Shown here piece by piece: positions 50,741 through 57,958 of a stretch of DNA of 64,000 nt. A program made the translations under genes and the position numbers. The notes beneath the pieces were generated by a model. That model worked only from the letters and a program-made list of their open reading frames with translations. It had not been told where the DNA came from and searched no databases. This stretch comes from G965247475 sp965247475 (GTDB taxonomy: Bacteria > Chloroflexota > UBA11872), in the NCBI GenBank assembly GCA_965247475.1, contig OZ252016.1:496001-560000 (forward strand). Direction: 5' to 3'. Each line of letters starts with the position of its first letter. Position 1 is the first letter of the stretch.

Positions 50741-51516
50741 CCACGCTCTTCGACACACACGCGCACCTCGCCGACGAGGCGTTCGATCCCGACATCGTGG
50801 AGGTGCACGCGCGTGCCACCGATGCGGGCGTCGGCCAGGCCGTGGTGGTCGCGACCGATCTCGCGACGACGGAGCGCGCGATCGCGCTCAGCGAGCGGTT
50901 TCCCGGATGGCACGCGACCGCCGGCGTCCATCCGCACGACTCCAACGGGTTCGACGATGCAACCGCGATCAAACTGCGCGGCCTCGCGCGACATCCGCAC
51001 GTCGTGGCCATCGGCGAGACCGGCCTCGACTTCTACCGACGGCGCCAGCCCATCGACGTCCAGCAGCAGGCATTCGAGGCTCACTGCCGCATCGCCCTCG
51101 AGATCGGGTTGCCGATCGTGATCCACTCACGCGAGTCGCTGGATGCGATCGCCGGTGTGCTGACCCGGTTCGCCGGGCTGTCGGGTGTGATGCATAGCTT
51201 CACCGGCGGTCCGGACCAGGCCGCCCGGTTTCTCGATCTCGGGATGCACGTATCGATGTCCGGGATCGTCACGTTTCGCGGCGCGGACGACGTGCGCGCC
51301 ACCGCGGCCCTGATCCCGGACGACCGCCTGCTGCTCGAAACCGACGCGCCGTATCTGTCGCCGGCGCCGCTGCGGGGCCGCCGCAACGAACCGTCCCATC
51401 TGGTGCACACGGCCTCCGCGGTGGCGACTGCACGCGGAATCTCGGTACCCTCGTTGACCTCCCTCACGACACGCAACGGGCGGACACTCTTCGGTGCGAT
51501 CCGACCCTCAGGTTGA
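50737..51516 (+). CDS. TatD-family metal-dependent hydrolase (DNase)
   Basis: About 259 residues. Metal site: TLFDTHAHLADE (His-x-His), Glu in AIGETGLDFYRR, His in VIHSRES, His in VMHSFTGG and Asp in LLLETDAPYLSP: the complete TatD/YcfH set. No ATG/GTG/TTG in frame lies near the start: the natural start would be an ATA at 50737 that overlaps the metG stop (ATAG). A GTG at 50668 would add 23 residues inside metG. The polyprenyl synthase GTG begins 23 bp before this stop, so three genes are tightly packed. Confidence 0.8.
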   Translation: MATLFDTHAHLADEAFDPDIVEVHARATDAGVGQAVVVATDLATTERAIALSERFPGWHATAGVHPHDSNGFDDATAIKLRGLARHPHVVAIGETGLDFYRRRQPIDVQQQAFEAHCRIALEIGLPIVIHSRESLDAIAGVLTRFAGLSGVMHSFTGGPDQAARFLDLGMHVSMSGIVTFRGADDVRATAALIPDDRLLLETDAPYLSPAPLRGRRNEPSHLVHTASAVATARGISVPSLTSLTTRNGRTLFGAIRPSG

Positions 51517-52504
51517 GCGAGCGTCGGGACGGGAGCTCGAGGATATTCTCGCCGGGGTCCGCGATCGGCTCGAGGCCGTCGAAGGCGCCCTCGCCGCGGC
51601 CGCCCGGGTACCAGAGATCCCGCTGCTGCAGTCCATCCTGCAGTCCATCCTGCAGGCGCCCGCCAAGCGGTTGCGGCCCGCCTTGGTCGTGCTCGTGTGC
51701 GACCTGCTCGGAGTCGCGGGCGACGCGCCGATTCGTCTCGCCGCGGGCACCGAGGTCCTCCACTCGGCGACCCTGGTCCACGACGACATCGTGGATGCCG
51801 CCAGTGCGCGGCGCGGCCGCCCCACCACTCATGTTCAATGGTCCGAACAGGCAGCGGTGCTGGCCGGAGATTTTCTGTTCGCGACCTCCGCCGACCTGAT
51901 CGCGGCGCTCGATCGCCCGCCCATCGTCCGGCTCTTCGCGCACACGATTCATCGGATTGCCCGCAGCGAGTTCATCTCACTGAATGGCGACGGCGATCTG
52001 GAACCGGTCTACGGGCAGTATCTGGCCAAGATCGGCGACAAGACGGCCTCGTTGTTCGTGCTCGGCTGCGAAGCCGCCGCCGAGCTGGCGGACGCGCCTG
52101 AGGAGCAACGGCTCGCGCTGCACGAGTACGGCTGGTCGCTGGGCATGGCGTTTCAGATGGCCGACGATATCCTCGACGTCGCCGGCGATAGCGAGGAGAC
52201 CGGCAAGCCGGTGGGCGGTGATCTGCGCGCGGGCGCGCTCACACTTCCCGTCATCATGCATCTCCTGGGGGATGCCACGGCCGATGGCATCGTGCGCCGT
52301 GTCGTGAACGGCGCCGCGACCGAGGAAGCCGCCGTGCAGGCCGCGCTGGCGAGCCTGCGTGGGTCCAGCGCGATTGCCGACTCGCGGCGCGTGGCGTCCG
52401 AGCACGCCGATCGGGCGCGCGCGGCGCTCGGTCGGCTGCCCGCCGGCGCTTCGCGTGACGCGCTGCATCATCTGGTCGACTACACGATCGACCGCTCCCG
52501 CTAG
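51494..52504 (+). CDS. polyprenyl diphosphate synthase (trans-isoprenyl)
   Basis: 336 residues from GTG 51494, overlapping tatD by 23 bp. First Asp-rich motif LVHDDIVDAA, second FQMADDILDVAG; substrate lysine/arginine AKRLRPAL; QxxK region GKPVGGDLRAG. It condenses isopentenyl diphosphate units to a long-chain polyprenyl diphosphate for quinone or lipid-carrier side chains. A 12-bp in-frame tandem duplication (CTGCAGTCCATC at 51626 and 51638) gives LQSILQSILQ near the N-terminus, probably a helix extension. Confidence 0.9.
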   Translation: MRSDPQVERASGRELEDILAGVRDRLEAVEGALAAAARVPEIPLLQSILQSILQAPAKRLRPALVVLVCDLLGVAGDAPIRLAAGTEVLHSATLVHDDIVDAASARRGRPTTHVQWSEQAAVLAGDFLFATSADLIAALDRPPIVRLFAHTIHRIARSEFISLNGDGDLEPVYGQYLAKIGDKTASLFVLGCEAAAELADAPEEQRLALHEYGWSLGMAFQMADDILDVAGDSEETGKPVGGDLRAGALTLPVIMHLLGDATADGIVRRVVNGAATEEAAVQAALASLRGSSAIADSRRVASEHADRARAALGRLPAGASRDALHHLVDYTIDRSR

Positions 52505-52634
52505 GAGCGACCTTTGCATAACTTTCGTCATACCGGCGAAAGCCGGTATCCAGGGCTTCTCCCGAACCTGGAAGACGCCCTCACCCCAACCCCTGCCAGA
52601 GCGAGAGGGGATTCTGCAAGGGTCTCTAGGAGCG
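52501..52634 (+). mobile_element. MITE-like element with IS5-type inverted ends
   Basis: Direct 9-bp repeats CTAGGAGCG (52501-52509 and 52626-52634) flank a 116-bp segment. Its ends are ACCTTTGCATAA (from 52510) and, reversed, ACCCTTGCAGAA, matching the IS termini at 14166/15359 (ACCTTTGCATAA) in 10-12 of 12 positions. Inside is a perfect hairpin ATACCGGC-GAAA-GCCGGTAT (52530-52549) with a GNRA-type loop. No coding capacity; the first direct repeat overlaps the stop of the polyprenyl synthase gene (TAG). Confidence 0.5.
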
Positions 52635-52792
52635 CGCTCGATCCACCCGGTGGACAGCTTTCCAAGTGTGCATTCGACTCCGCTTGGCGGCGCCGCGGCT
52701 CGTCGCCGTGAGGCGCGCGCAACTCGACGCCTCCTTGCTAGTCTTGATGCCATTGCGGTCACGCGACACGATTCGACCCAAGGAGGTGCGGG

Positions 52793-53905
52793 ATGGCAAT
52801 CAGCACCGCGACGGCCCCCAAGCTCCGGTCCACCCGCGACGATCTGTCTGGCGTTTCGCTGATCGATGCGGATGTCCACTCCTATCCGACGTCGATCCAG
52901 GCCCTCGTGCCGCACCTGTCGCAACGCTGGCGCGAATACGTCACCAGCACCGGCTTCAAGTCGCCGTCCAGCATCGGCGCCGCCTACCCGCGGCTCTACG
53001 AGGCCGCCGCTCGCCGTGACGCCTGGCCGCCGAGCGGCAACCCGGGCACGGATGAACCGTTCGCGCGCGCGCAGCTGCTGGACACGTGGGGCATCGACTA
53101 CGCGGTCCTGAACCCCTTGTACGGGGTCGCCTCGATCCACAATCTCGACTTTGCGAACGCGCTGGCGCGCGCGGTCAACGAGTGGACGGCGGCGGACTGG
53201 CTGGACGCCGATCCGCGCTGGAAGGGCTCGATCGTCATCGCGCCGCAGGACCCGCCGTCGGCGGCCGAGGAGATCCGGCGGGCGGGCGCCGATCCGCGCT
53301 TCGTGCAGATCCTGCTGCTGGTGCGCTCGCAAGCGCCGTACGGCCGGCGGCAGTACGAGCCGATCTTCGCGGCGGCGGCGGACGTGGGCTTGCCGATCGG
53401 GATCCACTTCGGGGGGCAGCACGGGCCGATCACGCCGAGCGGGTGGCCGTCGTACTACATCGAAGACCACACGGGGATGACGATGGCGTTCCAGGGGCAG
53501 GTGATGAGTCTGGTGTGCGAGGGAGTGTTCGAGAAGTACCCGAGTCTGCGGGTGGCGCTGGTCGAGGGCGGGTTCGCGTGGCTGCCGCCGTTGATGTGGC
53601 GGCTGGACAAGAACTACCGGGGGCTGCGGGAAGAGGTGCCGTGGCTGACGAAGCTGCCGAGCGCGTACATCCGGGAGCATTTCCGGGCGACGACGCAGCC
53701 GATGGAGGAGCCGGAGGACCCGCGGCAGCTGGTGCAGATGATAGAGATGCTAGGGGACGAGGACTTCTTGATGTTCGCGACGGACTACCCGCACTGGGAC
53801 TTCGACGCGCCGGACCGGGCGCTGCCGGGGGTGGTGCCGGCGGAGCTGCGAGCGAAGATCATGGCGAGCAACGCCCTCGAGTTCTATGACTTCGCGCGCG
53901 CCTAG
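52793..53905 (+). CDS. amidohydrolase family 2 (ACMSD-like) protein
   Basis: 370 residues, AAGGAGG 7 nt before ATG 52793. Metal-ligand pattern: IDADVHSYP (D-x-D-x-H) near residue 25, His in PIGIHFGGQHGP, and the C-terminal Asp in FATDYPHWDFDAPD. The family contains decarboxylases/hydrolases of aromatic and cyclic acids (ACMSD, gamma-resorcylate decarboxylase). The codon choice changes in mid-gene: about codons 1-100 favour C-ending, the rest favour G-ending triplets, which looks like a mosaic. Confidence 0.85.
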   Translation: MAISTATAPKLRSTRDDLSGVSLIDADVHSYPTSIQALVPHLSQRWREYVTSTGFKSPSSIGAAYPRLYEAAARRDAWPPSGNPGTDEPFARAQLLDTWGIDYAVLNPLYGVASIHNLDFANALARAVNEWTAADWLDADPRWKGSIVIAPQDPPSAAEEIRRAGADPRFVQILLLVRSQAPYGRRQYEPIFAAAADVGLPIGIHFGGQHGPITPSGWPSYYIEDHTGMTMAFQGQVMSLVCEGVFEKYPSLRVALVEGGFAWLPPLMWRLDKNYRGLREEVPWLTKLPSAYIREHFRATTQPMEEPEDPRQLVQMIEMLGDEDFLMFATDYPHWDFDAPDRALPGVVPAELRAKIMASNALEFYDFARA

Positions 53906-54837
53906 TCGGCCGTCGAGGCGCGGCTGACCTCCGCCAGGAACGGCCGAACCACCGCCACCAGTTCGTCCGGCGTCTCTTCCTGAGGGACATGACCGGAGTC
54001 CGGCAGCACGGCGACTTCCGCCGCCGCGAACTTCGACGCCAGCGTGCGAGCGTCGCGCTCGCTGGCCACTCGGTCGGCTGTGCCCCACACCAGCAGCACC
54101 GGGCACCGGACTCCGGAGATCGCCGCCCGTGCCGCCGCGACGTCAACACCATCGAGCAGTGCCGGCAGCGCCTCGATCGACCCGTCCGATCCATACGGCG
54201 CGTACTGGCGGTCGACCGTGGCGTCGTCCACCGTGAAAGGATGGCGTCGTCCGGCCATGTTGCTCACCCGGATGAACCAACGCTGCCGCCACAGCATCCG
54301 CACCACCGCGCCGGTCGCCTGCGGCCACAGCCGGGACAGCCAGAGGCCCAGCCGTATCGGCGCGCCCGCGGCCAGAAACGGGTCCACGAGGACCAGACCG
54401 CGCACGCGCTCGGGCATCGCGGCCGCCAGCGCCACCGCCGGTTGCGCGCCTGCCGAGCTTGCCATCAGCACCGCCTGTCCAATTCCCACCTGGTCCATCC
54501 ACTCCGCCACGCGGCCGGCCTGAGCGTCCGCCCCATAGCCGACGCCGGTTGGCTTGTCCGAGAGCCCGTGGCCGAGCAGATCCAGCCAGTGCACGCGGTG
54601 GTCGGTCGCGAGCGGCGGCGTCACGAACGTCCAGGTCTGGCAATTCCCGCCAAACCCCGGCAGCAGCACCAGGTCCGCGCCGGCCCCGTGTTCACGGTGG
54701 TACACGCGGCCTTCTCGCAGCTCGACGAGCTTGCCGCCGTCGAGATTCGCCTCCACGTCAAACGGCGGCGGACGGCCGCGCGTCGCGATCCAGCCGAGCG
54801 CGGCCAGGCCCACCGCAAGGATCGGCCACTTGGGCAC
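53902..54837 (-). CDS. alpha/beta hydrolase with N-terminal membrane anchor
   Basis: 311 residues. WPILAVGLAALGWIATRG at the N-terminus is a probable anchor. Core: LVLLPGFGGNCQTW (oxyanion loop), nucleophile in VLMASSAGAQPA (Ser with Ala instead of the usual Gly before it, A-x-S-x-G), Asp in LLVWGTADRV, His in LPDSGHVPQEE. Likely esterase, lipase or haloalkane-type hydrolase. Divergent from rpsF with a 128-bp gap; overlaps the amidohydrolase 3' end by 4 bp. Confidence 0.8.
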   Translation of the reverse strand: MPKWPILAVGLAALGWIATRGRPPPFDVEANLDGGKLVELREGRVYHREHGAGADLVLLPGFGGNCQTWTFVTPPLATDHRVHWLDLLGHGLSDKPTGVGYGADAQAGRVAEWMDQVGIGQAVLMASSAGAQPAVALAAAMPERVRGLVLVDPFLAAGAPIRLGLWLSRLWPQATGAVVRMLWRQRWFIRVSNMAGRRHPFTVDDATVDRQYAPYGSDGSIEALPALLDGVDVAAARAAISGVRCPVLLVWGTADRVASERDARTLASKFAAAEVAVLPDSGHVPQEETPDELVAVVRPFLAEVSRASTAD

Positions 54838-54908
54838 GGATGGGATCCTGCCTGAAGCTGTTAGGTAGCGCCATGGTAGTATCGCGTGTTATCTGGGATT
54901 CCCTTTCT

Positions 54909-54943
54909 GCACGGTCGTGGCGGCATCCCGCCACCAGCGGTGC
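54909..54943 (+). promoter_or_regulatory. leader hairpin upstream of the rpsF operon
   Basis: Nested stem: outer GCAC (54909-54912)/GTGC (54940-54943), inner GTGGCGG (54917-54923)/CCGCCAC (54928-54934), tetraloop CATC, with asymmetric internal loops GGTC and CAGCG. It ends 22 bp before the rpsF GTG, so it should lie in the 5' leader. S6 operons are autoregulated by S6:S18 binding to such a leader in many bacteria; the match to that motif is unproven. Confidence 0.4.
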
Positions 54944-54965
54944 AAGCCCATAGGAAGGGCCGTAC

Positions 54966-55298
54966 GTGCGCGACTACGAGCTCATCGTCATCTTTGGAGT
55001 CGACCGCGTCCCGGAGCTTTCATCCGAGCACATTGAGGTCGTCACCGATCGCATCAGCGCGCACGGCGGCGAGGTCAACAGCTCGAACAGCTGGGGGAAG
55101 CGCAAGTTCGCCTATCCGATCCAGGGCCAGCGTGAGGGCCACTACGTTCTTATCAGGTTCACGATGGAGCCGGAGATCATCGGCGAGCTCACCGCGTCGC
55201 TCCGCATCAGCGAAGACGTGACCCGCTTCTTGATCTCGGTGGAAGACGAAGAGATCGCCGAGGCCGAGGCGGCCGCGCTGGCGCAGACTGACCGATGA
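54966..55298 (+). CDS. rpsF: 30S ribosomal protein S6
   Basis: 110 residues from GTG 54966 (AGGAAGGG upstream). Begins MRDYELIVIFGVDRVPEL; the S6 core includes SWGKRKFAYPIQGQREGHYV and FTMEPEIIGELTASLRISEDVTRFLISV. S6 binds S18 on the 30S platform, and the two flank ssb here in the conserved rpsF-ssb-rpsR order. The ssb start ATG overlaps the stop codon (ATGA). The acidic tail ends in EEIAEAEAAALAQTDR, within normal length. Confidence 0.95.
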   Translation: MRDYELIVIFGVDRVPELSSEHIEVVTDRISAHGGEVNSSNSWGKRKFAYPIQGQREGHYVLIRFTMEPEIIGELTASLRISEDVTRFLISVEDEEIAEAEAAALAQTDR

Positions 55299-55747
55299 GT
55301 GAGGAAGGCGGCGAGCGCCGCGGTCGATCGCGCGGCCTCAACCGGATTCAGATCATCGGCAACCTGGGCCGCGATCCCGAATTGCGGTTTACCCAGAGCG
55401 GCACGCCGGTCGCGAACTTCACCGTCGCGGTCAACGAATCGTGGCGGCGGCGGGACGGGCAGCCGGGCGAGCGAACCGAGTGGTTCCGGATCGTCGCCTG
55501 GGCAGGGCTCGCCGAGGTGGCTAACGAGTACCTCCGGCGTGGCCGCCAGGTGTACATCGATGGCCGGATCCAAACCCGCGAGTGGCAGGATCGCGAGGGC
55601 AACGATCGCACCTCCACCGAGCTCGTCGCTCGTGACCTCATACTGGTCGGCTCTCGCGACGACTCGTCCGGTGGACCCGCGGATCAAGGCGCCCGCGACG
55701 GTGACCAGCTCGACGATGAGCTGACGCCTGACGATCTCCCGTTTTAG
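55295..55747 (+). CDS. ssb: single-stranded DNA-binding protein
   Basis: 150 residues with an 11-residue charged extension before the OB fold (GLNRIQIIGNLGRDPELRF). EWFRIVAWAGLAEVANEYLR, GRQVYIDGRIQTREWQDREG and ELVARDLILVGSR are the OB strands. It ends TPDDLPF: the acidic terminal tail, with Leu in place of the usual Ile of DDIPF, for docking SSB-interacting proteins. Start overlaps rpsF by four bases, so it is translationally coupled. Confidence 0.95.
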   Translation: MSEEGGERRGRSRGLNRIQIIGNLGRDPELRFTQSGTPVANFTVAVNESWRRRDGQPGERTEWFRIVAWAGLAEVANEYLRRGRQVYIDGRIQTREWQDREGNDRTSTELVARDLILVGSRDDSSGGPADQGARDGDQLDDELTPDDLPF

Positions 55748-55756
55748 GGACGCCGC

Positions 55757-56119
55757 ATGAGCCGACGCATACGAACCATCCTCGGAGGCCCGACCCGAGC
55801 GTCGCGCGGTCGCGGCGCCGGCCCGGGCCGGGCGCGCTTCGGCCGTCCGGGCCGCGGGGGCCCCGGCCGTGGACCGCGCCGTGGCGGCCGCTCGTATCGC
55901 CGGCGCAGCTGCTTCTTCTGCGAGACCAAAGAGCCGATCGACTACAAGAACACGCAAGTGCTGCGCCGGTTCACCGGCGACACGGGTCGGATCGAGGCAC
56001 GCCGCAAGACCAGCACCTGCGCGAAGCACCAGCGCCGGCTCGCCACCGCGATCAAGCGCGCGCGCTATCTCGCTCTGCTGCCGTTTGTCGTCCGTCGGCG
56101 TCTCCACGGCCCGACCTAG
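55757..56119 (+). CDS. rpsR: 30S ribosomal protein S18 with Arg/Gly-rich N-terminal extension
   Basis: 120 residues, longer than the usual 70-80. Core: SCFFCETKEPIDYKNTQVL (CxxC), RKTSTCAKHQRRLATAIKRA and RYLALLPFVVR. The N-terminal 45 residues are RGRGAGPGRARFGRPGRGG-like, probably a disordered rRNA-binding tail. Cys46 and Cys49 pair with C-H residues TSTCAKH to give a zinc-binding (C+) form. Follows ssb by 9 bp. The parvulin-like gene comes next where many bacteria have rplI. Confidence 0.95.
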   Translation: MSRRIRTILGGPTRASRGRGAGPGRARFGRPGRGGPGRGPRRGGRSYRRRSCFFCETKEPIDYKNTQVLRRFTGDTGRIEARRKTSTCAKHQRRLATAIKRARYLALLPFVVRRRLHGPT

Positions 56120-56140
56120 CGCGAGGTAGCGGGGCGGCGC

Positions 56141-57262
56141 ATGCCCCTGCGCACCCATGCCCAGCGTCGCCGCGAAGCGCGTGAGCTAGCGCGCGCGGGC
56201 CGCCGGCCGCGGCGGCCGACCGTCCGCTGGCGGGACGTTCCAAACGCGCTGCGTGATTGGTCGACGCTCTCGAGCCCACAGCGGCGCGTTGCCCGCACCA
56301 AGGCGGTTGTCATGGTCGGCGGCGTGGCGCTTGCCATCGTCGCCGCGTTCGTGGTCGCCTCCTTCTACGACGAGTTCGTTGCGTCCCCGGCCGAACCTGT
56401 TGTGACTGTTGACGGCGTCGCCGTCGATGCCGACACCTACGCGCGCTTCCTGGCCTTCCGTCAATACGTCTTGTTGCAGGAGCTGTCCGCGCTCCCGCCC
56501 GCCGCTGGCGGTCAACCGGTCGCGGCGCGGGCCGCGCTCCAGGCGGAGCTCAATGGACTCGTGTTCAACGCGGTGACGATCCTCGCCGATGCCGAGCTCG
56601 TACGGAGCGAGGCCGCCAGGCGCGGGCTCGTGGTCTCGCCGGCTGACGTCGACGACGAGCTTGCACGGCTGGTCACGACGGAAGACGCGGATACCGCGGC
56701 CGATCCCACCGATCCACTCGACGTGATGCGGACGGCCACCGGGCTCGACGAGGAGAGCCTGCGCGCGTTCATCTCGGACCTGGCGCTCCGCCGCCGGCTC
56801 ACCGATGAGCTCGTTGCGGACGTTGGCCCTGAGCCGGAGCAGGTCCGCGCTTCGCACATTCTGTCCGCCGACAAGCTTCAGGCCGAGCTCGTGGTCGCGC
56901 GGCTTGATGGGCTCCAGGAGTTCGAGACCGTCGCGCGCGACGCCTCGACCGACGTTGCGACCCGCGACCAGGGCGGCGCCTTGGGCTGGGTTCCGCGCGG
57001 GGTGTTTCCCCGGGCCTGGGACATCACGGCGTTCAGACTCGCCCCCGGTCGACACAGCGACCCGATCGAGACCCAGGACGGCTGGTACGTGATTCGGGTG
57101 GATGAGCGGTCCGATGCGCGCCCGCTGGACGCCGCCGCCTCCAAGCTGCTTCGCGACGCCCGCTTCAACGCCTGGCTGGCGACCGCCGCCGCCGACGCGT
57201 CGATTCAGTACGGCCTCTCGCCGGACATCATCGAGTGGGCGCCGCGCCGCGCATCACGCTAG
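56141..57262 (+). CDS. membrane-anchored peptidyl-prolyl isomerase (SurA/PrsA-like, parvulin domain)
   Basis: 373 residues. Basic N-terminus (RRREARELARAGRRPRR) then a single TM helix KAVVMVGGVALAIVAAFVVASF at about 53-76, so the rest is extracytoplasmic. A SurA_N-like segment (VVTVDGVAVDADTYARFL) precedes the parvulin domain, from VRASHILSADKLQAELVVA to LGWVPRGVFPRAWD and PIETQDGWYVIRV, the PpiC motif. Chaperone/foldase for exported proteins. It is linked with rpsR by 21 bp and may be co-transcribed with the ribosomal genes. Confidence 0.85.
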   Translation: MPLRTHAQRRREARELARAGRRPRRPTVRWRDVPNALRDWSTLSSPQRRVARTKAVVMVGGVALAIVAAFVVASFYDEFVASPAEPVVTVDGVAVDADTYARFLAFRQYVLLQELSALPPAAGGQPVAARAALQAELNGLVFNAVTILADAELVRSEAARRGLVVSPADVDDELARLVTTEDADTAADPTDPLDVMRTATGLDEESLRAFISDLALRRRLTDELVADVGPEPEQVRASHILSADKLQAELVVARLDGLQEFETVARDASTDVATRDQGGALGWVPRGVFPRAWDITAFRLAPGRHSDPIETQDGWYVIRVDERSDARPLDAAASKLLRDARFNAWLATAAADASIQYGLSPDIIEWAPRRASR

Positions 57263-57417
57263 CGGCGCTGTATCGCATCGCGATCACGCAGGCGCGCAGG
57301 CCGGGCAGCTTGGGCCACGTCTACGTGCAGGGCCGGCTGGCGCAGGGGAAGACCAAGCGCGAGGCCGTGCGCGCGCTCAAACGCCTGCTGGCCGGCAAGG
57401 TCTTCCGGCATCATCCA
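57253..57417 (+). pseudogene. C-terminal remnant of an IS110-family transposase
   Basis: The frame reads LAALYRIAITQARRPGSLGH, then VYVQGRLAQGKTKREAVRAL KRLLAGKVFRHH. The y-x-x-x-GK-x-K-x-EA-x-RALKR-x-L pattern is the C-terminal end of IS110 transposases. No other part of the gene is present, and it overlaps the parvulin stop, so it is a decayed fragment. Confidence 0.5.
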
Positions 57418-57460
57418 AGCCGACCTCGCGAGCGGCCGCACCCGCCTCGCCTTGACATAG

Positions 57461-57512
57461 GAGCGTCGAGTCGGAGGCGAGGAACTTCATGGCTGCCGGA
57501 CCGGCGAAAGCG
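57461..57512 (+). repeat. intergenic repeat family A
   Basis: GAGCGTCGAGTCGGAGGCG, AGGAACTTCATGGCTGCCGG, ACCGGCGAAAGC; precedes a double family B unit. Confidence 0.55.
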
Positions 57513-57514
57513 CG

Positions 57515-57556
57515 TCCTGAGTACGTCGAAGGGCCGTCCTGAGCCGGTCGAAGGAA
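57515..57556 (+). repeat. two tandem family B repeat units
   Basis: TCCTGAGTACGTCGAAGGG followed directly by CCGTCCTGAGCCGGTCGAAG GAAGCC; both share the TGAGxxxGTCGAAGG core of the units at 8776 and 40895. Confidence 0.5.
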
Positions 57557-57583
57557 GCCTCGCCCCCAATCGCGGACCGCCGC

Positions 57584-57937
57584 CTACGAACCCGCGGCCT
57601 CGTCCCCCAGCTCCCGGAAGAAGCAATTCCGCTCACCCGTGTGACACACGGGACCCTCCGGGCGCACGCGCACCAGCAGCGTGTCGTTGTCGCAGTCGAT
57701 TGCGATCGACTCCACCCGTAGGAAGTTGCCCGACGTCGCGCCCTTGTGCCAAAGCTCCGCCCGGCTCCGGCTCCAGAACCACACGTCGCCCGATTCCCGC
57801 GTACGCGCCAGCGACTCCGCGTTCATGTAGCCCAGCATCAGCACCTCGCCGCTCGTGGCGTCCTGGCAGATCGCCGGGATCAATCCGCTCGCGTCGAAGG
57901 CCGGCTCGGTGGTTTCCGGGACCGCGGTTGTGCTCAT
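57584..57937 (-). CDS. hisI: phosphoribosyl-AMP cyclohydrolase
   Basis: 117 residues. Motifs: EVLMLGYMNAESLART, VWFWSRSRAELWHKGATSGN, IDCDNDTLLVRV (zinc/magnesium Asp ligands) and GPVCHTGERNCFFREL (Cys ligands) give the HisI fold. It opens the adenine ring in histidine biosynthesis step 3. The companion HisE (ATP pyrophosphohydrolase) domain is not fused and no other his gene is in the window. Lies 21 bp downstream of an MFS gene on the same strand. Confidence 0.95.
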   Translation of the reverse strand: MSTTAVPETTEPAFDASGLIPAICQDATSGEVLMLGYMNAESLARTRESGDVWFWSRSRAELWHKGATSGNFLRVESIAIDCDNDTLLVRVRPEGPVCHTGERNCFFRELGDEAAGS

Positions 57938-57958
57938 GGTTGCGCCTCGCGCTGCTCC

